Positions 9,015-17,009 of a DNA stretch of 64,000 nucleotides are shown here, piece after piece. The notes under the pieces are model-generated. The model had not been told where the DNA came from. It was given only the letters and a program-made list of their open reading frames with translations, and made no database searches. Source of the stretch: Pseudomonas asuensis (GTDB lineage: Bacteria > Pseudomonadota > Gammaproteobacteria > Pseudomonadales > Pseudomonadaceae); contig NZ_BMNW01000003.1 in assembly GCF_014646755.1 (NCBI RefSeq), positions 372,001 to 436,000 of the forward strand, in the 5' to 3' direction. The translations under genes and the position numbers were made by a program. Numbering within the stretch: position 1 is the stretch's first letter; every line of letters begins with the position of its first letter.

Positions 9015-10325
9015 ATGAGGGCGTTGGCGATAGGAATCGTTGGGGCTGGTACTGCGGGTTTGGCTGCGGCTACTTTCCTGGCTCGTAAAGGTTACACCGT
9101 CAGGCTGCTGGAGCGTGTACCTGAACTGCAGACGGTTGGAGCAGGTATCTTGCTTCAACCCTCAGGAATGGCGGTGTTACATCAGTTGGGCTTGTTGACC
9201 GAGTGCACGGCATTGGGCGCGCCTGTTAGCCGTCTGTACGGGACCTCTGCCCAGGGCAGGCGCATCATTTTGGATACCCGTTATGAATCCTGGAAGCCAG
9301 GCAGTTTCGGATTAGGCATTCATCGTGGCGTTTTGATGACGTCTCTGCTAAATGCTGCACGAGGCGCTGGCGTCAGTATCGAAACCAGCACTGATATTAC
9401 CCGATTCCAGCAGACGCCAAGCCATGTCCAACTCTTCCATCGAAATGTGCAGGGAAATGAAGTCCTGCTAGGCGATTTTGCTGCCTTGATACTGGCGGAT
9501 GGGACGCGTTCAGTATTACGTGCGCAAATGAGCGTTAAGCAACAGGCCACCCCTTATCCATGGGGCGCGTTGTGGAGTATGGTTCCCACGCCAACAGGAA
9601 ATGACTCGACAGAGTTACGTCAGTGGTATCAACAGTGTTCTGAAATGTTCGGGATCATGCCTACAGGTTGTACACACCAGAGGCGAGACGTCCGAGTAAG
9701 CAGCTTATTCTGGAGCCTGCCAGTTATTGACTACCCTAAATGGCAGTCGTTAGGTCTGGATCGCTGGAAGGCGCAAGTTATAAGGTTGGCTGGCGCAACT
9801 GCAGAACCCTTTCTGCAGCAAATCCATCGGTCAGAGCAGCTAGCGTTTGCAGCCTACGCAGATGTCTGGATGCAGCGTTGGAGTGATGGGCGCGTGCTGG
9901 CTATAGGTGACTGTGCACATGCGATGAGTCCCCAATTGGGGCAAGGTGCAAACATGGCCTTGGTAGATGCGGCAGCTTTAGCTGATTCGGTAGAAACTCT
10001 AGCGCCTTCCGATAGTAAAGCGTGGCCTGCGGTTTTGGACGCCTATGGTGTCACCCGCCGGGAGCATCTGCGCTATTACCGGCAAGCCAGTCGTTTTCTG
10101 ACGCCGCTATTCCAGTCACACAATACAGCTTTGGCTTGGTTGCGTGACAGTGGCCTATTTCTAGCCCGGCACAATGCATTTGGGCGCAGGCATGCGGTGA
10201 CAACATTGGTAGGGGCTCGAACAGGATGGCTGCTTCCAGCTAAAGAGGAAAGGGCTCTTTATCATTGGGATGGTCAGCAGGATAAGACTTGGGACTGGAG
10301 TGGCAGTGAAGTACAGGGTGCCTGA
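9015..10325 (+). CDS. FAD-dependent monooxygenase (PHBH/UbiH-like)
   Basis: A 436-residue flavoprotein of the group A aromatic hydroxylase type. The Rossmann FAD motif GIVGAGTAGLAAATFLARKG is at residues 7-26 with the acidic LLER end of strand 2. An LILADGTRS motif follows mid-chain, and GDCAHAMSPQLGQGANMALVD near residue 310 is the second FAD/ribityl-binding motif. Such enzymes hydroxylate aromatic or related small substrates with NAD(P)H and oxygen. The start at 9015 is preceded by GGAG at a spacing of seven; an upstream reading from 8916 has no ribosome site. It stands just before a LysE exporter but 99 bases apart, so co-transcription is uncertain. The substrate cannot be named. Confidence 0.85.
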   Translation: MRALAIGIVGAGTAGLAAATFLARKGYTVRLLERVPELQTVGAGILLQPSGMAVLHQLGLLTECTALGAPVSRLYGTSAQGRRIILDTRYESWKPGSFGLGIHRGVLMTSLLNAARGAGVSIETSTDITRFQQTPSHVQLFHRNVQGNEVLLGDFAALILADGTRSVLRAQMSVKQQATPYPWGALWSMVPTPTGNDSTELRQWYQQCSEMFGIMPTGCTHQRRDVRVSSLFWSLPVIDYPKWQSLGLDRWKAQVIRLAGATAEPFLQQIHRSEQLAFAAYADVWMQRWSDGRVLAIGDCAHAMSPQLGQGANMALVDAAALADSVETLAPSDSKAWPAVLDAYGVTRREHLRYYRQASRFLTPLFQSHNTALAWLRDSGLFLARHNAFGRRHAVTTLVGARTGWLLPAKEERALYHWDGQQDKTWDWSGSEVQGA

Positions 10326-10424
10326 ATAGCGCCGCCAGCCTGTTGTACAGGGTGATTTTATTCAATACTGCTTGCGATCGGCGCAATAGGGTGTGTACTT
10401 CATTTATTACATGAGTAGACACCT

Positions 10425-11012
10425 ATGGATGTGCTGTTTTCCATGGCCGGTTTTGCCCTGGCTTCGTCAATTTCCCCCGGGCCTGTCAACCTTATGGCTT
10501 TAAGTTCAGGAGCCTGTTATGGCTTTTGGAAAAGTCTTAAGCATGTCACTGGGGCAACGGCCGGTTTTACGGCACTGCTGCTACTGGTTGGCCTGGGGCT
10601 ATACGAGGTATTGAACCATGTTCCGGGGCTGATCACGCTTATTCAATGGGGCGGCATTGCCTTTCTTTTTTATCTTGCTTACCAGCTTGCCAGGGATGAT
10701 GGCGTGCTGGATATAAAAGAGGAGGGCTCAGGTCCGTCGATGATGCATGGCGCGCTAATGCAATGGTTGAATCCAAAGGCTTGGCTGGCTTCGCTGGCAG
10801 GCATGGGACTCTTTGTTGCAGACGGCGACACTCTAATGGTGTGGACGTTTGCCGCTCTCTATTTCCTGATTTGCTATGGTTCTATTGCTTGCTGGGCATT
10901 TACGGGAAGTTTTTTGCGCCCTTACGTACAAGAGTCTGGCCGTGTTCGGTTTTTGAATCGCGTCATGGCAGCGCTGCTGATTATCAGCGCGTTATACCTG
11001 TTGTGGGGTTAA
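10425..11012 (+). CDS. LysE-family amino-acid/metabolite exporter
   Basis: A 195-residue inner-membrane protein with about six hydrophobic segments. The LysE/RhtB family motif SPGPVNLMAL appears at residues 18-27, and an MQWLNPKAWL motif follows near residue 110. The family exports amino acids or related metabolites by proton exchange. It is convergent with an AraC-type regulator whose stop lies 19 bases beyond its own, an arrangement often seen for an exporter and its regulator. The exported compound cannot be inferred. The ATG has only weak ribosome-site support. Confidence 0.9.
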   Translation: MDVLFSMAGFALASSISPGPVNLMALSSGACYGFWKSLKHVTGATAGFTALLLLVGLGLYEVLNHVPGLITLIQWGGIAFLFYLAYQLARDDGVLDIKEEGSGPSMMHGALMQWLNPKAWLASLAGMGLFVADGDTLMVWTFAALYFLICYGSIACWAFTGSFLRPYVQESGRVRFLNRVMAALLIISALYLLWG

Positions 11013-11031
11013 ATGATGCGCAAAGCAGTTG

Positions 11032-11862
11032 TCAGCCACGGTAGTGTCCAGGTGTGGCGGACAGGTGCCGCTTGAACGTGCGATGGAAATGCGCCTGGTC
11101 AGCAAAGCCAGCAGCTACAGCAACGTCGGCAAGACTGTAACCCTGCCGAAGCCATTGACGACTGAGCTGGATACGCCGGTTGATCAGGTAAGCGTGGGGC
11201 GTCAGACCATAGTGGTCTTTGAATGCTCTTATAAGGTAAGAAGCTGATAACTCAGCAGCTGCGGAAATGTCATCTAGGGTTAGCGGTTCGGCGCAGTGCT
11301 CATGGATAAATTCGGCGGCTCGCTTAAGTTGCGCGTGAGGTACAGCGGTTGATACAGCAAGGCGCGCTGAATAGGCTTGTTGAAGCCGTATGAAAAAGTC
11401 GATGGTTGCATCGTGCTTGTAGAGCGCATCGCTACAAGGGGATGTGAGTATTGCATGCAGCCTGACCAATCCTGAGTGGATGGCAGGGTCGCGCGTATGG
11501 ATGACGTCAAACGCCATAAATGATCCTTGCGTACTATATCCTGACTCTTGTTGAAGCCTGCCTAGCCACGCTGTGTCGACATAAAACATCTGATAGGCCC
11601 AGTGCTCACCCTTGATCGGGTTACAGGCGTGCACTGTTTCCGGGTTTACTACAACGACAGAGCCCTGACTGATCTGGGTTTGGCTTCGCGCATTTAGATA
11701 GTTGCTGTGGCCTGCAGTAATTGCCCCAATAGAAAAGGTGTCATGCGTATGCTTGGCGTGGCTTACTTGACGGCCATCACTGACGGTACGGATCTCGATA
11801 AAAGGCAATGCATTATCGCGCCAGAACCGCGAGTTCAAGCATTGTGCTGCTGCAGAGTTCAC
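11032..11862 (-). CDS. AraC-family transcriptional regulator
   Basis: A 276-residue regulator with an N-terminal cupin-like sensing domain (HTHDTFSIGAITAG and VVVVNPETVHACNP at about residues 38-80) and a C-terminal double helix-turn-helix from about residue 175. The second helix-turn-helix ends with the family signature GFADQAHFHRTFKRHLSATPGHYR. The start is a GTG preceded by TGAGG. The regulator converges on a LysE exporter gene and may control it in response to an exported metabolite; this is inferred from adjacency only. Confidence 0.92.
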   Translation of the reverse strand: MNSAAAQCLNSRFWRDNALPFIEIRTVSDGRQVSHAKHTHDTFSIGAITAGHSNYLNARSQTQISQGSVVVVNPETVHACNPIKGEHWAYQMFYVDTAWLGRLQQESGYSTQGSFMAFDVIHTRDPAIHSGLVRLHAILTSPCSDALYKHDATIDFFIRLQQAYSARLAVSTAVPHAQLKRAAEFIHEHCAEPLTLDDISAAAELSASYLIRAFKDHYGLTPHAYLINRRIQLSRQWLRQGYSLADVAVAAGFADQAHFHRTFKRHLSATPGHYRG

Positions 11863-12036
11863 GAGGGGCCTCAGGCAAAATAGTCAGTACATGATGACTA
11901 TAGCGCCTCTAGCCCCGCAGCGAGCCTCTTCTGAGTAAGCACGGCGGTTCACTTTGTCGGCTGATGCCATTGAGCGTCTGCACCTGGGGCAATCAATTGC
12001 TCTATATCGCTATGGTAGTTAATTCCAGGAGATGTT

Positions 12037-12366
12037 ATGAGCACACTGGAGCAAGAAATCGAACGCAGGATTGCGCGGGAAGTAGCGGCTTGGCAGAAGC
12101 AGGTAACAGGAAAAGGCGAGCCGACCAAGATTGATGAGGGATGGTTGCAAACTCCGGAAGGGCTCCGGATGCCATTTCGCGTACTGAAGAATGCTGGTAT
12201 TCCGCCTCAGGAGATTGAGCTGTTTAATCAGCGAGCCCGGCTTAAGGAACAGATTGAAACCACGCACGATGAAACGTTACGAAATCAGCTATTAAAAAAG
12301 CTCAGCGCCCTGGAGCAGATCATTGCTTTTCGCTTGGAAAAGCTCAAACAGATGGGAAGAGGTTGA
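12037..12366 (+). CDS. DUF1992 (DnaJC28-like) small protein
   Basis: A 109-residue soluble, charged, mostly helical protein. The block TGKGEPTKID followed by LRMPFRVLKNAGIPPQEIEL matches the pattern of DUF1992/DnaJ-homologue-subfamily-C-28 domains (GKG-P, then ayrilKnaG-lPpEvel). The rest is an amphipathic helix that could form a coiled coil. The function of bacterial members is not known. AGGAG sits at a good distance before the ATG. The gene stands alone between a leftward regulator and a leftward binding-protein gene. Confidence 0.7.
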   Translation: MSTLEQEIERRIAREVAAWQKQVTGKGEPTKIDEGWLQTPEGLRMPFRVLKNAGIPPQEIELFNQRARLKEQIETTHDETLRNQLLKKLSALEQIIAFRLEKLKQMGRG

Positions 12367-12384
12367 GGTGACCATATAGGATGT

Positions 12385-12413
12385 GGAGCAGGCGGTTTAT
12401 CAAGCGCTGCTCC
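12385..12413. terminator. Weak hairpin between convergent genes
   Basis: An imperfect hairpin with outer arms GGAGCAG and CTGCTCC lies between the convergent DUF1992 and PheC-like genes. The U-tract is poor, so the terminator role is tentative. Confidence 0.4.
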
Positions 12414-12435
12414 ATTACCTTGTTATGACTGCCCG

Positions 12436-13215
12436 TTAGGCATCAGGCTTGCTCAGCCAGTGATCTACAGTTTTCTGATACTCACCAGTAGCTTTATACA
12501 GGCGAAGCCACTGATCGACATAAGCCTTCCAGGTGACATCATCTCTAGGCAGTAGAAACGCTTTTTCACTGTACTGCATGGGCTTATGTGGGTTTACAGC
12601 ACATAAGGAGAGATAGCGCTTTTGTTGAAAAAGTGCTTCCGAGGCGTCAGTGATCATGACATCGGCCTCCTTGCTGACGAGCTTCTCAAAAATCGTGACG
12701 TTGTCCTTGAACAGGCTCAGCTGCGCTTGTGGTAACTCCCGGTGAGCAAACGCTTCATTGGTACCGCCCGGTGGCTCGATCAAACGAGTCGAAGGCTGAT
12801 TGATCTGCTCAACGGTTTCGTAACGTTTGGCATCTTCGCAGCGAACCAGTGGGATCTTCCCGTCGACAGTAATGGCATCACTGAAAAAAGCCTTTTTCTG
12901 ACGCTCTAGAGAAATGGATACGCCTCCTACCGAGAGATCGCAGCGACCTTCAAGAAAGTCGGGCATTAATGTTTTCCAGCTGGTTTTTACCCACTCCACA
13001 TTCACGCCAAGGCTTTTGGCCAATGATTCGGCCATCGTAATTTCAATGCCTTCGTATTTTCCATCTTCACGAAGGAACGTGTACGGCTTGTAGTCGCCTG
13101 TCGTACACACGCGAATCGTGCCTTTTTGCAGGATCGTATCAAGGTGTGAAGTGCTATCCGCCGCGTGGACGCTGCCAGCAACCAATAACAGCCCTGTGAT
13201 TGCAAATGTTTTCAT
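12436..13215 (-). CDS. pheC: Periplasmic PheC-like cyclohexadienyl dehydratase or amino-acid-binding protein
   Basis: A 259-residue exported protein of the SBP_bac_3 fold. The signal peptide spans residues 1-18 (MKTFAITGLLLVAGSVHA). The body contains TGDYKPYTF, a DLSVGGVSISLERQKKAFFS segment, PPGGTNEAF and DNVTIFEKLV. These match my memory of P. aeruginosa PheC, the periplasmic cyclohexadienyl/arogenate dehydratase, better than ordinary polar amino-acid-binding proteins. PheC converts prephenate to phenylpyruvate or arogenate to phenylalanine outside the cytoplasm. No transporter genes are adjacent, which also favours an enzyme. The start at 13215 has AAGGA upstream; a longer reading from 13338 would bury the signal peptide. 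An amino-acid-binding role remains the alternative. Confidence 0.7.
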   Translation of the reverse strand: MKTFAITGLLLVAGSVHAADSTSHLDTILQKGTIRVCTTGDYKPYTFLREDGKYEGIEITMAESLAKSLGVNVEWVKTSWKTLMPDFLEGRCDLSVGGVSISLERQKKAFFSDAITVDGKIPLVRCEDAKRYETVEQINQPSTRLIEPPGGTNEAFAHRELPQAQLSLFKDNVTIFEKLVSKEADVMITDASEALFQQKRYLSLCAVNPHKPMQYSEKAFLLPRDDVTWKAYVDQWLRLYKATGEYQKTVDHWLSKPDA

Positions 13216-13355
13216 GATCACGATCCTTCTTATTATGGTTTTGGTGTCCATCACGCTACCCGAGCGGCAAACCGCTTCACAAGTTTTTCCTGCATCGAAC
13301 TGGCTGATACAGGGTAGGTCCACCTTTGGTGTACACACATATAAGGAAAAGACAC

Positions 13356-13532
13356 ATGCATCCTATTGAGTCGGATATACCTGAAGTACGTGCTGCTCCG
13401 GTTTACCTGTCTGAAAAGGACGACGGGGCCTCCATAGAAAATGTACCAGGAGGCAGTTATGACGTGGATGAGGACTTCATCGAGTCTGTAGGCGATGAAA
13501 GTCAGATGGACGACAGTGAAGAGGAAAACTAA
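13356..13532 (+). CDS. Small highly acidic hypothetical protein
   Basis: A 58-residue protein with 19 Asp/Glu against about three basic residues, ending in DDSEEEN. It has no signal peptide and no hydrophobic segment, so it should be soluble and perhaps disordered. AAGGA lies eight bases before the ATG, and a perfect 12-base hairpin begins seven bases after the stop, so the unit looks like a genuine short gene with its own end. I do not recognise the family. The gene is divergent from the PheC-like gene. Confidence 0.55.
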   Translation: MHPIESDIPEVRAAPVYLSEKDDGASIENVPGGSYDVDEDFIESVGDESQMDDSEEEN

Positions 13533-13539
13533 TGCCTAT

Positions 13540-13577
13540 CGTCCTCAACGGTTTGACTTCCCAGGCCGTTGAGGACG
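13540..13577 (+). terminator. Terminator hairpin after the acidic mini-protein
   Basis: CGTCCTCAACGG (13540-13551) and CCGTTGAGGACG (13566-13577) are perfect inverted repeats around a 14-base loop, followed by TTTCC and later a TTTT run. Confidence 0.7.
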
Positions 13578-13864
13578 TTTCCATGCTGTTTTACTCAAGT
13601 CCTATAGAAAAGGCAGTAGTCGCGACGACAAGGCCGGTTTTTTGCATTTGTTGTGAGCTGAGGGTTATCGATTGGGATCGAAGCCGTCTGCTTAATCATC
13701 GGGGGAGCTTTTTGTCGCGACAGGCCAAGGGCAAACAGGACCAAAACGGTCACAAAAGAAAAATAAATGTCATTGAATAGGCCTTAGGGATCCTTTTCCA
13801 TGGCAGTGGCCCAGCCTTACGTAATAAGAAACACACCCCTTTCACGGAGTTAGAAGGGAAGACT
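13578..13864 (+). other. Leader region of the TRAP binding-protein gene
   Basis: About 290 bases without a convincing gene; an 82-codon open frame overlapping the upstream hairpin looks accidental. The stretch should hold the promoter of the following gene, but I cannot fix its boxes. A GAAGGGAAG ribosome site ends it. Confidence 0.4.
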
Positions 13865-14857
13865 ATGTTCAAGTTTGTCGCTACGGCATTGTTTGCGGCA
13901 TCACTCGCTGTTGCTTATGTCACCCCGGCAGTGGCCGAAGAGCCTATTGTCATTAAGTTTTCGCATGTCGTGACAGACGATACGCCCAAGGGGAAGGGGG
14001 CTCGTTTATTCCAAAAGCTGGTTCAGGAGCGTTTGGCGGGACAAGTAAAGGTTGAGGTCTATCCGAACTCAACGCTGTATGGCGATGCTGAAGAGCTCGA
14101 CGCGTTGCAGCGTAACGAGGTCCAAATGCTAGCGCCTTCGGTATCCAAGTTCGACCAGTACACCAAGCAACTCGAAATTTTCGATATGCCGTTCCTGTTC
14201 GATGATCTTGAGGCCGTCAAGCGTTTCGAAAAGCGGGACAAGAGTCGCGAGCTCTTGGGCTCCATGGCTAGCCACGGGATTTACGGGCTGGCGTTCTGGA
14301 ATAACGGTATGAAGCAGCTTTCTGCCAATCGCGAACTGCGTAAGCCGACAGATGCACGCGGCTTGGCGTTCCGAATCCAGGCGTCCAACCTGTTGGAGGA
14401 CCAATTCAAGCAGGTTGGAGCTTCTGCGTTGAAACTCCCGTTTAGTCAGTCCTTTAAGGCGCTTCAGAGTGGGCAGGTGCAAGGCACGGAGAACACCTGG
14501 TCCAACCTGTATAGTCAGAAGCTCAACACCGTCCAGCCGTATATCACTGAAAGTAATCATGGCGTTCTGGTTTACATGCTAATCAGCAATTCGAAGTTCT
14601 GGAACGCGCTTCCCTTTGGTGTGCGTACTCAGCTTGAGCAAATTTCGGATGAAGTAACGCAGTTTGTTAACAAGGAAGCCGAGGCGATCAATAGCAAGGA
14701 TCGTGAGAGCATTCTGGGCTCAGGTACCAGCAAGCTAGTCACATTGTCCCCGTCCGAGCGGCAGGCATGGCGCGAGTCGATGCAGCCATTGATACAAAAA
14801 TACGAGCCTGAAATCGGCGCTGATGTCATTCGAGCTGCGCAGCTGGTTAATCGCTGA
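13865..14857 (+). CDS. dctP: TRAP transporter solute-binding protein, DctP family
   Basis: A 330-residue periplasmic binding protein with a signal peptide at residues 1-24 (cleavage after PAVA). Family features are IKFSHVVTDDTPKGKGARLF at the start of the mature chain, VEVYPNSTLYGDAEELDALQ, a conserved FRIQASNL segment with the carboxylate-binding Arg near residue 170, and QVQGTENTWSNLYSQKL. DctP-type proteins deliver C4-dicarboxylates such as succinate, malate or fumarate to a DctQ/DctM permease. No dctQ or dctM follows; the next gene is an unrelated small exported protein. The protein therefore either serves a permease encoded elsewhere or has a sensory role. GAAGGGAAG precedes the ATG. Confidence 0.88.
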   Translation: MFKFVATALFAASLAVAYVTPAVAEEPIVIKFSHVVTDDTPKGKGARLFQKLVQERLAGQVKVEVYPNSTLYGDAEELDALQRNEVQMLAPSVSKFDQYTKQLEIFDMPFLFDDLEAVKRFEKRDKSRELLGSMASHGIYGLAFWNNGMKQLSANRELRKPTDARGLAFRIQASNLLEDQFKQVGASALKLPFSQSFKALQSGQVQGTENTWSNLYSQKLNTVQPYITESNHGVLVYMLISNSKFWNALPFGVRTQLEQISDEVTQFVNKEAEAINSKDRESILGSGTSKLVTLSPSERQAWRESMQPLIQKYEPEIGADVIRAAQLVNR

Positions 14858-14883
14858 TAGCTCATGCATCCAGCTTCCTACCT

Positions 14884-14912
14884 CCTTAAGCCTGCTGCCG
14901 GCAGGCTTAAGG
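14884..14912 (+). terminator. Hairpin after dctP
   Basis: CCTTAAGCCTGC (14884-14895) pairs perfectly with GCAGGCTTAAGG (14901-14912). There is no clean U-tract, but its place 26 bases after the dctP stop supports a transcription end. Confidence 0.6.
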
Positions 14913-14979
14913 ATGCTTCAAAAATGAACAGTGTTTTCATTCTGCTGCCCAAACGCATAGGTCCTTATGGGAAAACACT

Positions 14980-15306
14980 ATGCGTAAAATCATTTCATTC
15001 GTTTTTGCTGCTTCTATAGCGCCCGCTGTATGTCTGGCGCAAGGGCTTGAGCTTGATCAGGATGTAGGTGATCTCAATATCCTGGCGGAGTCATCCAGCC
15101 AGGAACTGCCTAATGATGCCCCTCAGCTCATCACGTTAACCAATAACGAACATGCACCGGTTAATTGCTGGTTACAGGCGTACGGCCCAAAAGACAGTGA
15201 GCAGGAGGAGCATTTGATTGAGCCAGGCAAGTCCGCAACGCTGCGTATGCCAGGTAAGTCAGCTGAGACTTCCACAAAAGCTAAACTGGTCTGCCGCAAA
15301 CAGTAA
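14980..15306 (+). CDS. Small exported hypothetical protein
   Basis: A 108-residue protein with a signal peptide (residues 1-20, ending CLAQ). The mature chain is acidic at first, then has a beta-rich segment with two cysteines (APVNCWLQAYG and KLVCRKQ) that could form a disulphide in the periplasm. Similar small two-cysteine secreted proteins in Pseudomonas are often mislabelled 3-phosphoglycerate kinase; nothing here supports kinase activity. I cannot assign a function. It is followed by a strong bidirectional terminator shared with the convergent porin gene. Confidence 0.65.
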   Translation: MRKIISFVFAASIAPAVCLAQGLELDQDVGDLNILAESSSQELPNDAPQLITLTNNEHAPVNCWLQAYGPKDSEQEEHLIEPGKSATLRMPGKSAETSTKAKLVCRKQ

Positions 15307-15330
15307 TGCTTTTGATAGCTCAATAAAAAA

Positions 15331-15352
15331 CAAGCGCCTAAAAAGGCGCTTG
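15331..15352. terminator. Bidirectional intrinsic terminator
   Basis: CAAGCGCCT (15331-15339) pairs with AGGCGCTTG (15344-15352). Upstream A-run and downstream T-rich sequence give U-tracts in both directions between two convergent genes. Confidence 0.85.
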
Positions 15353-15382
15353 TTTATCTCTGGGAGGTAGAAGCACAGTAGT

Positions 15383-16657
15383 TTAGAACTTGGCTTCAAG
15401 ATCCAGCTGCAAGATATCGACGTCAGCATCTCGCTTGGTGCGGCTGGCAAAGTCAGACTTGGCCATGTAGTAAGTCGCGCCCAGGCCAAAGTTCTTGTCG
15501 ATGTCGTAGCTGACCTTGAACTTGTGCCCGCGAGAGCCGACATAGCCATTTGCGAAGTCGGAGTCGGTAAAGGCACCCACCACGGCGTTACGCTGAACGT
15601 CGCGATAGTTGTAATCGAAGCCAATGCCGTAAGCCTTGGTTTTCAAACCTGCCAGCCATGCAGTGTCGTTATCGTCGGCTTCGCTGTTTACGACGTACTG
15701 TCCATATAGTGACAGCGGAATGGCCAGACCGCCGATATCGACTTGACCAAAGCCTTCATACAAATTGAATTCATTGGTCGTGTTGCCGTTGGCCTGTAGG
15801 GCACAAGGCGTCGTCGTGCTGTTGCCGCAGGTGCTGTCCTTGTCTTTATCGTAGCCATAAATGCTGCCACCCACAGTTACCTTCAGGTTATCCGTCGGAG
15901 CGAAGCGGGCACCAAGCTGGCCGGCGTACAGGCGCAGGTCATGCTTGAATTCATAACCTTCACCATCGACGTTATCCTTGAGTACATAGTAGCCAGCACT
16001 GCCAAATAGCTCAGTTGATCCACTCAGGGGATATTTATAGGTAGCGGCTAAGCCTTCAGGGTTGATATCGCCATCCCAGATGACATCGCCCATGCTTACC
16101 CAGGGTTGAAGCATTTTGCCGCCGATTACATGGAGATTTGGAACAGCTGTTGGATGGAAGTCGATATAAGCCAAGTCCATCCAAATCTGTTTCTTGTTGA
16201 AGTAGTTATTCATGTCCTGATTAGTGGAGCGTGCATCGTCACCACCACCCGACGCTACGCGAATGCCTGCATCTACTTGAGGGTTAATCTGGCTATACAC
16301 ACCAAGGCGGGCACGGATGCGCTGACGGTCTCGGTCACGACCATTGTCCGGCTCGCCATCGATATCGATATTTTCGTGACGCACACGCACATCGCCCTTG
16401 ATCTGGGTCTTGGCTGCCCAGGCAAGTTTCTCTTCGAAAGAGGACAGTTTTTGCTGCTGCGCTACCTTTGTTTGTTCTGCGCGCGTCTCGTTGTCTAGGT
16501 CGGCTTTCAATTCAGTGTACTGAGCCGGAGTAATAGAGCCGTTAGCTCTCAACATATCCAGTAGCTTGGCATCGACCGCTGCATGGGCAGGAATGCTCAT
16601 GGCTAGTAATAGCCCACCACAAAGACCTGAGGCTGTTCCTACTGAAAAAAGACGCAT
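15383..16657 (-). CDS. Outer-membrane putative porin (Porin_5 family)
   Basis: A 424-residue outer-membrane protein with a signal peptide (residues 1-26, cleavage after AHA). A short Ala/Glu/Gln-rich periplasmic segment follows (about residues 45-85), including a TPAQYTELKADL helix. The rest is a long run of amphipathic beta strands rich in Gly, Tyr and Asp, ending in the C-terminal Phe expected for BamA-dependent barrels. Strand segments such as IKGDVRVRHENIDIDGEP and RQRIRARLGVYSQINPQV match the Porin_5 putative porin family common in Pseudomonas. Substrate specificity is unknown. GGAG precedes the ATG. Confidence 0.88.
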   Translation of the reverse strand: MRLFSVGTASGLCGGLLLAMSIPAHAAVDAKLLDMLRANGSITPAQYTELKADLDNETRAEQTKVAQQQKLSSFEEKLAWAAKTQIKGDVRVRHENIDIDGEPDNGRDRDRQRIRARLGVYSQINPQVDAGIRVASGGGDDARSTNQDMNNYFNKKQIWMDLAYIDFHPTAVPNLHVIGGKMLQPWVSMGDVIWDGDINPEGLAATYKYPLSGSTELFGSAGYYVLKDNVDGEGYEFKHDLRLYAGQLGARFAPTDNLKVTVGGSIYGYDKDKDSTCGNSTTTPCALQANGNTTNEFNLYEGFGQVDIGGLAIPLSLYGQYVVNSEADDNDTAWLAGLKTKAYGIGFDYNYRDVQRNAVVGAFTDSDFANGYVGSRGHKFKVSYDIDKNFGLGATYYMAKSDFASRTKRDADVDILQLDLEAKF

Positions 16658-17009
16658 ATCTCAATCTCCGTATCTTATGAGGCGACGTGTGCCATCGCTG
16701 GAAGAGTCGGCCTTCAAGGCCTGCTACTGATCGACTCAGGTCGATTCGAAAGCGGCGCCAGTATTACCGTGGCTCATGACGGAGCAGTTACGGATTCGTT
16801 TTAGAGCGATGAAGAAAACATGAAAGAATAAATAGCTTTAGTATTCTTCATGTTTCAAAAAACAGGCGCAGTTAGGCTTGTTTGGGGAGGAGGGTGAAGT
16901 AGGGAAAGAGTGGGAAATAGCTATCTCAGTTGTCAAATAAGCCAATAGGGTTTGGCTTGGTTTTACGGCACAATAGTGGCTAACTTTTATAAAAATCAGA
17001 GGAATGATC
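16658..17009. other. Divergent spacer between porin and fabH-like genes
   Basis: A 352-base region from which both genes are transcribed outward. It contains a long A+T-rich inverted repeat (left arm 16816-16830, right arm 16842-16855, one unpaired A) and the AGAGGA ribosome site of the ketoacyl synthase gene at 16998-17003. I could not fix promoter boxes. Confidence 0.5.

Noticed and set aside
13532-13780. 82-codon frame after the acidic mini-protein
   Set aside because: It begins inside the terminator hairpin, has no ribosome site and shows no domain.
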